Shown here: positions 28,605 through 35,721 of the stretch, one piece after another
How positions within the stretch are numbered: position 1 is the stretch's first letter
Layout: the number at the start of each line of letters is the position of its first letter
NCBI GenBank assembly: GCA_004297945.1
Contig: SCRC01000064.1
Coordinates: forward strand, 1-35,721
Direction of reading: 5' to 3'
Source: Candidimonas sp.
GTDB lineage: Bacteria; Pseudomonadota; Gammaproteobacteria; Burkholderiales; Burkholderiaceae_B
DNA: 35,721 bases
The notes under the pieces: generated by a model
The model's input: the letters and a program-made list of their open reading frames with translations, nothing else
Database searches by the model: none
What the model was told of the DNA's origin: nothing
Program-made: the position numbers and the translations under genes

Positions 28605-28632
28605 GCCGGGGGTGTGATCAACACCCGCCGGC
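28605..28632 (-). terminator. Stable hairpin between tsf and pyrH
   Basis: Arms 28605-28615 (GCCGGGGGTGT) and 28621-28632 (ACACCC, one bulged G, CCGGC) form an 11-bp stem with a 5-nt loop in the 83-bp gap after tsf. No U-run follows in the direction of transcription. It may attenuate, pause or protect the upstream mRNA rather than fully terminate. Confidence 0.5.
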
Positions 28633-28648
28633 GCGGGTTAACAGCGCA

Positions 28649-29527
28649 TCAGGCCAGGCCTGCCGCAGCCGCAGCCACTTCAGCCGCAAAATTGTCGGCT
28701 TTCTTTTCGATCCCCTCGCCCACCACATACAAGGTGAAACGGTTGATCGAAGCGCCCTGCGCTTTAAGCATTTGCGCAACCGTTTGTTTGTCATTCTTGA
28801 CAAACGGCTGCGACAGCAGTGTAACTTCCTTGAGGAATTTCTGTATGGAACCTTCAACCATTTTGATGACGATATCGGCAGGCTTGCCAGACTCGGCCGC
28901 CTTTTGTTCCGCAACCGAACGTTCGGCTGCGATATCGGCGGGCGCCACGCCAGCGGCGTCCAGCGCACGCGGCTTGGTCGCTGCAATATGCATGGCCAAG
29001 TCTTTGCCTATGCCTTGTTCGCCAGCAAAATCGACCAGCACGCCAATTTTCCCGCTGTGAACGTAGCTGGCCAATTGGTGTTCGGTAGCCAGACGTTGAA
29101 AACGGCGCACGGCGATGTTTTCGCCTATCTTGCCCACCAACGCCGCACGCGTGGACTCGACCGTGCCCTCTCCCAAGGGCAAGGCAGCCAGCGCCGCCAC
29201 ATCGGCGGGGTTGTGCCGGGTAGTCAGTTCGGCCAATTGATTCACGAAGCTCACGAAATCGTCGTTTTTCGCCACAAAATCGGTTTCACAATTTACTTCG
29301 ATAAGCGTGCCTTGTGTGGCGTCGGGCGAGATATACAGGCCGATCAGGCCTTCGGCCGTCACCCGGCCTGCTGCCTTGCTCGCGCGATTGCCAAGCTTGA
29401 CCCGAAGCAGTTCTTCGGCGCGGGCAAGGTCACCGTCAGCCTCAGTGAGCGCTTTTTTGCATTCCATCATGGGCGCGTCGGTTTTTTCGCGCAATTCCTT
29501 GACCATCGATGCGGTAATTTGAGCCAC
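28649..29527 (-). CDS. tsf: Elongation factor Ts
   Basis: This is the guanine nucleotide exchange factor of EF-Tu. It has 292 residues from a GTG start at 29527, supported by GGAG seven bases upstream. The usual N-terminal sequence [20 protein letters not shown] follows immediately. A longer reading from 29605 lacks such support and lies in the hairpin-rich spacer. The EF-Tu contact motif is present as [13 protein letters not shown], and the body of the protein is intact. It follows rpsB after a 124-nt spacer with two strong hairpins. Confidence 0.97.
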   Translation of the reverse strand: MAQITASMVKELREKTDAPMMECKKALTEADGDLARAEELLRVKLGNRASKAAGRVTAEGLIGLYISPDATQGTLIEVNCETDFVAKNDDFVSFVNQLAELTTRHNPADVAALAALPLGEGTVESTRAALVGKIGENIAVRRFQRLATEHQLASYVHSGKIGVLVDFAGEQGIGKDLAMHIAATKPRALDAAGVAPADIAAERSVAEQKAAESGKPADIVIKMVEGSIQKFLKEVTLLSQPFVKNDKQTVAQMLKAQGASINRFTLYVVGEGIEKKADNFAAEVAAAAAGLA

Positions 29528-29553
29528 TTCTTTTCTCCAATTCACTAAAACTC

Positions 29554-29572
29554 GCCCCGGCTGAACCGGGGC
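29554..29572 (-). terminator. Hairpin just upstream of tsf
   Basis: GCCCCGG (29554-29560) and CCGGGGC (29566-29572) form a perfect 7-bp stem with a 5-nt loop, 26 nt before the tsf start codon. There is no U-run of terminator type. It lies close enough to the ribosome site to influence tsf translation or to mark an mRNA processing point. Confidence 0.5.
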
Positions 29573-29618
29573 AGAAATACAGGCCAAAGCACTAGGCGAT
29601 AGCAATCATCGGCAGTGC

Positions 29619-29645
29619 GGTGCCCGGGCCTTGCACCCGGGCACC
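29619..29645 (-). terminator. Strong hairpin after rpsB, likely attenuator
   Basis: GGTGCCCGGG (29619-29628) and CCCGGGCACC (29636-29645) form a perfect 10-bp GC-rich stem with a 7-nt loop, immediately after the rpsB stop. GCAG and CTGC outside it can extend the stem past a small bulge. No U-run follows. Partial termination or RNA stabilisation between rpsB and tsf is plausible, since S2 is needed less than EF-Ts in many bacteria. Confidence 0.6.
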
Positions 29646-29651
29646 CTGCAT

Positions 29652-30401
29652 TTACTCGTGATCTTCGTTCAATTCAACGAACTCTTCGCTGCCTTCGGCA
29701 ATTTCCTCGACCACGCCGTTCAAATGCTGCTCACGACCTTCAAGTACCGCATCGGCGATACCACGTGCGTACAAGGCAATTGCCTTGGTCGAGTCATCGT
29801 TGCCGGGGATGATGTAGTCAATGCCATCAGGTGAGTGGTTGGTATCGACCACGGCTACGACAGGAATACCCAGCGTGCGCGCCTCGGCTACGGCAATCTT
29901 GTGGTAGCCGACATCGATAATGAACAACGCATCAGGCAGTGTGTTCATATCCTTTATACCGCCGATGGCCTTGTTCAGCTTGGTCAGTTCGCGGTCGAAC
30001 ATGAGCCCTTCTTTTTTGCTCATGCGTTCGGTGGCCCCGTCAGCCAGCGCCACTTCCATTTCTTTCAGGCGCTTGACCGAGCTTTTAACCGTTTTAAAGT
30101 TCGTCATCATGCCGCCCAGCCAGCGGCTATCGACAAAAGGCATGTGACAACGGGCGGCCTCGGCGGCAATCAACTCGCGCGCTGCCCGCTTGGTTCCCAC
30201 AAACAAAATGCTGCCGCCACGCGCGGCGATCTGGCGTGCAAATTTGGTCGCTTCCTGGAATTTGACAACGGTCTGCTCGAGGTTAACGATATGAATCTTG
30301 TTGCGATGGCCGAAAATATAGGGGGCCATCTTGGGGTTCCAGTAACGGGTCTGGTGACCGAAGTGCACGCCCGCTTCCAACATTTCACGCATCAAAGACA
30401 T
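29652..30401 (-). CDS. rpsB: 30S ribosomal protein S2
   Basis: This is a small-subunit ribosomal protein. The 249 residues begin [20 protein letters not shown], the invariant start of S2, followed by [37 protein letters not shown] and [14 protein letters not shown] are further family blocks. The C-terminal tail is acidic ([15 protein letters not shown]). ATG 30401 is preceded by GGAG at ideal spacing; the upstream TTG at 30413 is not used. It heads the long minus-strand gene run and has a structured leader of about 150 nt if the proposed promoter is right. Confidence 0.98.
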   Translation of the reverse strand: MSLMREMLEAGVHFGHQTRYWNPKMAPYIFGHRNKIHIVNLEQTVVKFQEATKFARQIAARGGSILFVGTKRAARELIAAEAARCHMPFVDSRWLGGMMTNFKTVKSSVKRLKEMEVALADGATERMSKKEGLMFDRELTKLNKAIGGIKDMNTLPDALFIIDVGYHKIAVAEARTLGIPVVAVVDTNHSPDGIDYIIPGNDDSTKAIALYARGIADAVLEGREQHLNGVVEEIAEGSEEFVELNEDHE

Positions 30402-30432
30402 AGATTTCTCCAAGGGTTAGGTCTTGTGCAGG

Positions 30433-30475
30433 GCCAGTATCCGGTAAATTCACCAGACACCCTATGTGATAGGCC
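30433..30475 (-). promoter_or_regulatory. Structured leader upstream of rpsB, candidate S2 autoregulatory element
   Basis: On the minus strand, arms at 30452-30460 and 30437-30445 form a 9-bp stem (with two G-U pairs) and a 6-nt loop. It is preceded by a 5-bp stem (30469-30473 with 30461-30465, 3-nt loop). GGCC blocks at both ends could close the whole. S2 represses its own leader in gammaproteobacteria; equivalence here is inference, because I cannot compare structures. Confidence 0.4.
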
Positions 30476-30513
30476 AAGCACGCGATTTACGCACGGCAAA
30501 CGCAACGCGTAGT

Positions 30514-30541
30514 GTTTTCCTGTTTTTGTTTTCCTGTTTTT
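30514..30541. repeat. Two perfect tandem copies of a 14-bp T-rich unit
   Basis: GTTTTCCTGTTTTT occurs at 30514-30527 and again at 30528-30541. The second copy runs into a small hairpin (TTTCCT 30530-30535 with AGGAAA 30544-30549). The repeat lies in the divergent rpsB-map region just upstream of the map -10 box. Confidence 0.85.
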
Positions 30542-30552
30542 TTAGGAAAGTC

Positions 30553-30586
30553 TATAATTCTACTATCTTTAGCCCACTTCATTCAA
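30553..30586. promoter_or_regulatory. Overlapping divergent promoters for map and rpsB
   Basis: For map (plus), TATAAT at 30553-30558 is a perfect -10; the region at the -35 position is T-rich without a good hexamer. For rpsB (minus), TTGAAT at 30581-30586 (read on the minus strand) and TAGAAT at 30557-30562 are 18 bp apart. The two -10 boxes overlap, so the promoters probably compete. Confidence 0.5.
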
Positions 30587-30592
30587 GCCACC

Positions 30593-31402
30593 ATGAGTAG
30601 TATTGTTACCGACCCCACCGATCTGGATAAAATGCGCGCCGCTTGCAAAGACGCGGCAAAAGTCCTGGATTTCATCACTCCCCATGTGCGTGCGGGCATC
30701 AGCACAGGCGAGCTTGACCGCCTGTGCCTCGATTACATCAACAATGAACTCAAGGTCATATCAGCCACAGTAGGCTACGCCCCGCCCGGCTACACTCCTT
30801 ACCCGGCCTCCATCTGTACCTCGGTCAACCACGTCATATGCCATGGCATTCCGGGCGACAAGGTCCTGAAAAATGGCGACATCATGAATATCGATGTCAC
30901 CATCATCAAGGACGGCTGGTTTGGCGACACCAGCCGCATGTACTACGTAGGCGAACCTTCCATTCTGGCCAAACGGCTATCGGAGATCACTTACGAATGC
31001 ATGTGGTTGGGCATACAGCAAGTCAAGCCGGGGGCCACGCTGGGCGATGTCGGGCATGCCATACAAAAGCATGCCGAAAGCCAGGGCTTTTCGGTGGTGC
31101 GGGAATATTGCGGTCACGGAGTAGGCCGCAAGTTCCATCAAGACCCTCAGGTTCTGCATTACGGACGACCAGGTTCGGGCGTGAAACTCGTGCCGGGGCT
31201 GATCTTCACTATCGAACCCATGATCAATGCCGGCCGCAAAGACATACGCCAGTTGGCCGACGGCTGGACCGTAGTAACCCGCGACCATAGCCTCTCGGCG
31301 CAATGGGAGCACAGCATCCTGGTGACCGACAGCGGATATGAGGTGCTTACGATCTCCGAAGGCATGCCCGCACCCCCTGCTTTTATAGGTGCGCCTAACT
31401 AG
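30593..31402 (+). CDS. map: Methionine aminopeptidase, type I
   Basis: This enzyme removes the initiator methionine from nascent proteins using two metal ions. It has 269 residues from ATG 30593. The metal ligands are found in the expected blocks: MNIDVTIIKDGWFGDTSRMY (two Asp), EYCGHGVGRKFHQDP (His), FTIEPMIN (Glu) and SAQWEHSILVT (Glu). A reading from 30512 adds a Phe/Cys-rich stretch crossing the proposed promoter, so it was rejected. Gene order rpsB / map divergent, then glnD, is common in Betaproteobacteria. Confidence 0.97.
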   Translation: MSSIVTDPTDLDKMRAACKDAAKVLDFITPHVRAGISTGELDRLCLDYINNELKVISATVGYAPPGYTPYPASICTSVNHVICHGIPGDKVLKNGDIMNIDVTIIKDGWFGDTSRMYYVGEPSILAKRLSEITYECMWLGIQQVKPGATLGDVGHAIQKHAESQGFSVVREYCGHGVGRKFHQDPQVLHYGRPGSGVKLVPGLIFTIEPMINAGRKDIRQLADGWTVVTRDHSLSAQWEHSILVTDSGYEVLTISEGMPAPPAFIGAPN

Positions 31403-31412
31403 CGCGCCAAAG

Positions 31413-33989
31413 ATGGACGCGAGCCTCGCAGCCGCTTTGCGTGATCGCCTCAATCAACGGCGGCAGGCAGCCATCGGGCAGTTTCGCGAGCAATTGCATC
31501 CAGAGGCGCTGCTGGCCGCGCTGCGCCGCGCCACTGACCAGGCTCTGCGCGAACTGATCAAGCTATGCCCGCTTCCGCGCCACGCCACCCTGGCTGCCGT
31601 CGGCGGCTATGGGCGTGGCGAACTGTATCCCCATTCCGATATCGACGTCCTGATCCTGCTGCAGTCGCGCCCTTGCGCGCACGATACGCAATTGCTGGAA
31701 ACACTGGTGGCCGCCTTGTGGGATTTGGGCTTCGATCTGGGCCATAGCGTGCGCACCGTCGACGATTGTCGGCACGAAGCGGCCAACGACATTACCGTTG
31801 AAACCTCTCTCATGGAAGCCCGCTGGCTGGCCGGCAGCAAAAGCTTGCTCAAAACGCTCATGCATACCATGCATGAACAGCTTGATGTGCAGACGTTTTT
31901 CCAGGCCAAGCGCGCCGAAATGCAGCAGCGTCATGCGCGCCACCAGGACACGCCGTATGCGTTGGAGCCCAATTGCAAGGAGGCGCCCGGCGGCTTGCGC
32001 GATATGCAAGTCATTCTTTGGGTGGCGCAAGCCGCCGGCCTGGGACGCAGTTGGCTTGAAATTGAGCGCGCCCAACTGCTGACTCCGTCTGAATACCGGT
32101 CTTTGCGCCGCGCCGACCTGGCTTTCAAACGCCTGCGCATCGAATTGCACCTGCTCACAGGGAGACGCGAAGACCGGGTGCTCTTCGACCTGCAACCGTC
32201 ACTGGCGGCGATCTACGGGTTCACGACCGACAAAAGCCGACGCCCAAGTGAAATTCTCATGCAGCGTTATTACTGGGCGGCCAGGATAGTCAATCAGCTC
32301 AACACCATATTGATGCAAGCCTTCGAGGAGCGGCTCTTTCCCCAACCCGATGCCCCTGTCCAGATGATTGACGACGATTTCTGCATGGTGCAAAACCGCC
32401 TGGAAATTCGGCGCGAAGACTGCTTTGCGCGCAATCCAACCTTGTTGTTGCGCGCCTTTTTGGTCATGCAGGAACACGCAGAACTCTCGGGCATGTCGGC
32501 CGGAACCATGCGGGCCATGTGGCATGCGCGCCGCCGCATTGATCTACAGTTTCGCCGCAATCCAGCCAATCGGCATTTATTCCTGCAAATACTGCAACAG
32601 CCGCGCGGCATAGTGCACGCGCTGCGGCGCATGACCTTGCTCAATATTCTGCCCCGCTACCTGCCGGTATTCAGAAAAATAGTCGGGCAAATGCAACACG
32701 ACCTGTTTCATGCTTACACTGTCGATCAACACATCCTGAGGGTAATACGAAATCTGCGCCGCTTCACCATGCCCGAGCATGCGCAGGAATACCCGCTAGC
32801 CAGTCAATTGATGGCCGATCTTGAGGGGCATTGGCTTTTGTATATTGCCGCCTTGTTTCATGATATTGCCAAAGGGCGTGGCGGCAATCACTCGGTTCTG
32901 GGAGCTCATGATGCGCGCCGCTTCTGTATCGAGCATGGGCTTGAGCGCGCCGACACAGAAATCGTCGAGTTCCTCGTGCGTGAGCATCTGACCATGTCCA
33001 ACTTCGCGCAGAAGCGCGATCTGAGCGATCCTCGCGTCGTACACGAATTTGCACGTTGCGTGCAAAACGAAAGACGTCTGACGGCCCTTTACCTGCTGAC
33101 GGTGGCCGACATCCGCGGCACCAGCCCCAAGGTATGGAATTCCTGGAAAGGAAAACTCCTGGAAGACCTTCATCGACTCACACTGCTGGCGTTGGGCGGG
33201 GCGCAACCCGATACTCGCACCATACTGGCGCAACGCAAGGAAAGCGCAGCGGCCGAAATCCGCCTGATGGGCCTGCGCGATGAGAGCCGCGAAACGTTTT
33301 GGCAAGAGCTGGATGTGGCTTATTTCCTGCGCCATGAAGCGTCTGAAATCGCCTGGCATACTCGCCATCTTTACTACCGGGTATATGCCGCCGAGCCTGT
33401 AGTGAAGGTACGGGTCATCGGCGCAGCAGCAGGCCTGCAAGTCATGGTGTATACCCGGGACACTCAGGATTTGTTCGTCGCCATCTGCGGCTATTTCGAC
33501 CGCCGGGCGCTAAGCGTGCAGGAAGCCCGCATCCATACCACGCGCCATCAATGGGCACTCGACAGCTTCATTGTTTTACCGCCGCCCCACGAAATCGACT
33601 ACCGCTCTCAGGCCAGTCTGATCGAACATGAACTTGCTCGCCGGCTGGATCAAACCGATCCGCCTGCATCGGCCTTCGACCCTGTGCGCCGCCCCGGCTC
33701 ACGCCGCTCACGAATATTCCCGATTGTGCCCAATATCGAGCTTCAGCCGGACGAAAGCGGCGCCTCGTGGCGCTTGTCGATCACCGCCGCTGATCGCCCG
33801 GGCCTGCTATACAGCCTGGCCCAGGTGTTCGCCGCCCACTCGGTCAGCCTGAAAATGGCCAAGATCATGACCCTGGGCGATCGTGTGGAAGATATTTTCA
33901 TTATCGAGGGTGATGTGTTGGGTCACCCACGTCTCCAGTTGCAATTCGAGCGCAGCCTGCTGGCCAAACTTGATGAGTTCAGCGCATAA
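31413..33989 (+). CDS. glnD: PII uridylyltransferase / uridylyl-removing enzyme GlnD
   Basis: This is the primary nitrogen sensor: it uridylylates PII proteins when glutamine is low and deuridylylates them when it is high. The 858 residues contain the nucleotidyltransferase motif GGYGRGELYPHSDID (64-78). The HD hydrolase domain has HD at 483-484 in ALFHDIAKGRGGNHS. Two C-terminal ACT domains bind glutamine (QVMVYTRDTQDLFVAICGYF and WRLSITAADRPGLLYSLAQVF). An in-frame GTG at 31389 overlaps map; neither start has a strong ribosome site, so the start is moderately certain. PII and its targets are not in this window. Confidence 0.95.
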   Translation: MDASLAAALRDRLNQRRQAAIGQFREQLHPEALLAALRRATDQALRELIKLCPLPRHATLAAVGGYGRGELYPHSDIDVLILLQSRPCAHDTQLLETLVAALWDLGFDLGHSVRTVDDCRHEAANDITVETSLMEARWLAGSKSLLKTLMHTMHEQLDVQTFFQAKRAEMQQRHARHQDTPYALEPNCKEAPGGLRDMQVILWVAQAAGLGRSWLEIERAQLLTPSEYRSLRRADLAFKRLRIELHLLTGRREDRVLFDLQPSLAAIYGFTTDKSRRPSEILMQRYYWAARIVNQLNTILMQAFEERLFPQPDAPVQMIDDDFCMVQNRLEIRREDCFARNPTLLLRAFLVMQEHAELSGMSAGTMRAMWHARRRIDLQFRRNPANRHLFLQILQQPRGIVHALRRMTLLNILPRYLPVFRKIVGQMQHDLFHAYTVDQHILRVIRNLRRFTMPEHAQEYPLASQLMADLEGHWLLYIAALFHDIAKGRGGNHSVLGAHDARRFCIEHGLERADTEIVEFLVREHLTMSNFAQKRDLSDPRVVHEFARCVQNERRLTALYLLTVADIRGTSPKVWNSWKGKLLEDLHRLTLLALGGAQPDTRTILAQRKESAAAEIRLMGLRDESRETFWQELDVAYFLRHEASEIAWHTRHLYYRVYAAEPVVKVRVIGAAAGLQVMVYTRDTQDLFVAICGYFDRRALSVQEARIHTTRHQWALDSFIVLPPPHEIDYRSQASLIEHELARRLDQTDPPASAFDPVRRPGSRRSRIFPIVPNIELQPDESGASWRLSITAADRPGLLYSLAQVFAAHSVSLKMAKIMTLGDRVEDIFIIEGDVLGHPRLQLQFERSLLAKLDEFSA

Positions 33990-34014
33990 TTCCACAACCC
34001 ACCAGGCGCGCATT

Positions 34015-34722
34015 ATGACCCTCAACGATTTCATCGCCAACTTCGGACGCAGCTTCTTGTTCGCCCTGGCGACTTTGTTGCCCATACTGAACCCCCCTGC
34101 CGTTGCGCCGCTATTTCTAAGCCTGACGGAGGGCGCGAGCGCGACCGTGCGCACGCAACTGGCCAAGCGAGTATCCATCAACATTTTCGTGATGCTCACA
34201 TGCGCCATGGTTGCCGGCAATATCGTGCTGGATTTCTTTGGCATTTCGCTACCCATTGTCCGCGTAGGAGGAGGCCTGCTGGTAATCGCCAGCGCCTGGC
34301 AACTGGTGAGCGCATCGGCCCCGGATACCGAGCACGTCCAAACTATGGCCGATGCCTACACGCCCGACCAAATACGGGCCAAAGCATTCTATCCATTGAC
34401 GTTTCCCATGATCTGCGGGCCTGGTTCGCTTTCAACCGCCATCACCGTGGGCGCGACGCTGCACGACCAAAGTACTTACGGAAGCCTGACCAAGCTGGCT
34501 GGCTCCATCCCGGCTATCGTGGTGGCGTCGCTGATCGTGTATTTATGCCTGCGTTTTGCGGCACAGTGCCTGCATAAGCTCGGCACGAATGGCACGGCAA
34601 TCCTGATGCGCCTGTCGGCCTTTATTCTGCTGTGCCTGGGCGTCCAGATCGTGTGGGACGGCGCGCATGCCTTGCTGCTCAATTTACTGGAAGAAGCGGC
34701 GACGATCGCTAGCCATTCGTAG
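34015..34722 (+). CDS. MarC family integral membrane protein
   Basis: This is a 235-residue inner-membrane protein of the MarC/UPF0056 family with about six hydrophobic segments. The N-terminal FLFALATLLPILNPPAVAPLFLSLT and the middle AFYPLTFPMICGPGSLSTAITVGA are the two related family blocks, each with a conserved Pro/Gly core. The function is unknown; a role in multiple antibiotic resistance suggested by the name is not supported for E. coli MarC. ATG 34015 is used, because the reading from 33883 would overlap glnD. It begins 25 nt after glnD. Confidence 0.9.
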   Translation: MTLNDFIANFGRSFLFALATLLPILNPPAVAPLFLSLTEGASATVRTQLAKRVSINIFVMLTCAMVAGNIVLDFFGISLPIVRVGGGLLVIASAWQLVSASAPDTEHVQTMADAYTPDQIRAKAFYPLTFPMICGPGSLSTAITVGATLHDQSTYGSLTKLAGSIPAIVVASLIVYLCLRFAAQCLHKLGTNGTAILMRLSAFILLCLGVQIVWDGAHALLLNLLEEAATIASHS

Positions 34723-34776
34723 TGGCGGTATGATTGTACGATTGCCTCCCTATAACACCTCGTCGCCACCCGCAAA

Positions 34777-35259
34777 ATGATCGCTACTTCCCGCAAAACC
34801 CTTCACCTTATCGCTCTGCTCTGCCTCGCGGCCGTGGGCATTGCGTTGATATCGCAGCATGTATTCAACATTCGACCCTGCGCCTGGTGCGTATTGCAGC
34901 GCCTGATTTATCTGGCAATTGCCGTGGTTTGCTGGCTGGGTTTGCTGCTTGACCGTATGGGAACGACGCTGCGGCGCCTGGCGGCGCTGGTCGCTACTGC
35001 ACTTAGCGTAGGCGGTATGCTGGCAGCCTGGTATCAATACAGCGTGGCAGCAAAAATGTTTTCGTGTGATCTCACCTTCGCCGACAAATTCATGGTCGGC
35101 GCAGGGCTGGATGCGCACGTGCCCTGGCTTTTCGGCATTTTCGCCTCATGTATGGATGCAAGGATAAAAATCCTGGGTATCGAATACGCCATCTGGAGTC
35201 TCGGCCTGTTTGCCGTACTTGGCGTGCTAAGCCTGATCGCGCTGGCCCGGCGGGACTGA
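34777..35259 (+). CDS. dsbB: Disulfide bond formation protein DsbB
   Basis: This inner-membrane quinone reductase reoxidises DsbA in the periplasm. The 160 residues have four membrane segments (about 8-27, 41-58, 66-85, 139-156). The first periplasmic loop carries the redox pair Cys35-Cys38 (PCAWC), followed by the conserved QR. The second loop carries Cys97 and Cys125, the pair that attacks DsbA. All four essential cysteines are present. No dsbA is nearby. A REP-derived tandem array starts four bases after the stop codon. Confidence 0.95.
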   Translation: MIATSRKTLHLIALLCLAAVGIALISQHVFNIRPCAWCVLQRLIYLAIAVVCWLGLLLDRMGTTLRRLAALVATALSVGGMLAAWYQYSVAAKMFSCDLTFADKFMVGAGLDAHVPWLFGIFASCMDARIKILGIEYAIWSLGLFAVLGVLSLIALARRD

Positions 35260-35263
35260 TTCC

Positions 35264-35377
35264 TGTAGCGCCACGTTTTTGCAGCGGCAGCCCTGTAGCG
35301 GCAGCCCTGTAGCGGTAGTCCTGTAGAGGTAGTCCTGTAGCGGTAGTCCTGTAGCGCCACCCCTTGTGGGTGGCATC
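35264..35377 (+). repeat. 14-nt half-REP tandem array ending in a complete REP-like hairpin
   Basis: A degenerate first unit (35264-35279) is followed by six contiguous 14-nt units at 35280, 35294, 35308, 35322, 35336 and 35350. They run from TGCAGCGGCAGCCC through TGTAGCGGTAGTCC to TGTAGCGCCACCCC. The last unit continues into a full hairpin: arms GCCACCC (35356-35362) and GGGTGGC (35368-35374), loop CTTGT, then ATC. Each unit equals TGTAGC plus the 7-nt 5' arm plus the first loop base. It is therefore an expansion of half an element, not a CRISPR: no spacers are present. Confidence 0.9.
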
Positions 35378-35721
35378 TTCCCTGTTATGCCATCGTGGCT
35401 AGAGCATTTTTGGTCAAACGGTATACAGCACGGGATGTTTTGGTATTTGGCTGGATGCTTAGGTATTTGAAGACGCCGTCATGGCATGCCTGGAATTCAC
35501 TTGCCTGCAGCCTGCCCTGGGGCACTATTGGATCGGCAGGGTGGGGGTCGATATTAGATCGGCGCTGACACCACCAGCGACCCAACATCCGCCGCCCTCC
35601 CCATCTCCCGATGCACGTCATCATTGCAGCCGCAGGGCGAGGGGTGGGTACCGGTCCGGGCGTTCGGCCAGCGCCGGGTGCTGACGAAGGGAAGGCGGGG
35701 GGTGTCGTCGGGCGCTGTCTG
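35378..35721. other. Unassigned stretch at the right edge
   Basis: About 340 bp without a gene I can defend. The first part is AT-richer and holds GGTATTTG twice (35442-35449, 35462-35469). The last 110 bp are very GC-rich. A plus reading from ATG 35611 starts MHVIIAAAGRG, which resembles nucleotidyltransferase openings, but the rest does not fit and no ribosome site is visible. A minus frame is open from the edge to 35385 with a Pro-rich beginning. Neither is called as a gene. Confidence 0.4.

Noticed and set aside
35264-35377. CRISPR-like array
   Set aside because: Units are 14 nt, contiguous and drifting, with no spacers and no cas genes.
35387-35470. 27-residue plus-strand frame (MPSWLEHFW...) after the REP array
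   Set aside because: Too short, no ribosome site, and no support beyond being open.
35611-35721. Start of an IspD or other nucleotidyltransferase gene
   Set aside because: Only the first ten or so residues fit; the expected motif after the glycine-rich start is missing and there is no Shine-Dalgarno.
35385-35721. Minus-strand frame open from the window edge
   Set aside because: Pro- and Arg-rich composition is expected of GC-rich random frames; no domain is recognised.

Overview
This is a 35.7 kb piece of a chromosome that looks like the Alcaligenaceae branch of the Betaproteobacteria (Bordetella, Achromobacter and Pusillimonas relatives). The assignment rests on protein style, a moderately high GC content judged by eye, and gene order: rpsB-tsf-pyrH-frr-uppS-cdsA-dxr-rseP-bamA-skp-lpxD-fabZ-lpxA-lpxB-rnhB, followed by an rRNA methyltransferase-like gene, ppsR and ppsA. 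The genus cannot be fixed from the sequence alone. Almost everything is conserved housekeeping DNA. I see no prophage, transposase, CRISPR array, rRNA or tRNA gene.

Left part (1-6300): minus-strand mltG-tmk-holB (holB is cut by the window edge) diverges from ygfZ. A minus-strand trio follows: acyl-CoA dehydrogenase, 3-hydroxyisobutyryl-CoA hydrolase and 3-hydroxyisobutyrate dehydrogenase. Together they make a nearly complete valine catabolic branch. Middle-left (6550-15043): ratA-rnfH diverge from smpB, then come nfeD-qmcA (membrane quality-control pair), ndh-ogt, and the divergent pair ppsA / ppsR (PEP synthase and its bifunctional regulator).

Centre and right (15064-30401, all minus strand): a long, tightly packed superoperon runs from rpsB down to the TrmH/SpoU-type methyltransferase. 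It covers translation (S2, EF-Ts, RRF), UMP kinase, undecaprenyl-PP synthesis, CDP-diacylglycerol synthesis, the MEP pathway (Dxr), site-2 proteolysis (RseP), outer-membrane assembly (BamA, Skp) and lipid A synthesis (LpxD, FabZ, LpxA, LpxB). Many neighbours overlap by 1-14 nt. Right end (30593-35259, plus strand): map, glnD, a MarC-family gene and dsbB. A divergent promoter region with a tandem repeat separates map from rpsB.

The most unusual signal lies between genes. A family of short hairpins follows the pattern TGTAGC + 7-nt arm + CTTGT + complementary 7-nt arm + ATC. It occurs at 2943-3015, 6396-6470, 7965-8063 and 35264-35377. The arms differ between copies but change in compensating pairs, while GTAG and the loop stay constant; this resembles REP elements mobilised by RAYT transposases. 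After dsbB, the 5' half of the element is expanded into a 14-nt tandem array. Other points of interest are a roughly 70-80 residue insertion in Ogt with an AT-rich core, a large dyad between ppsA and ppsR, a structured rpsB leader, and an unassigned 340-bp stretch at the right edge.
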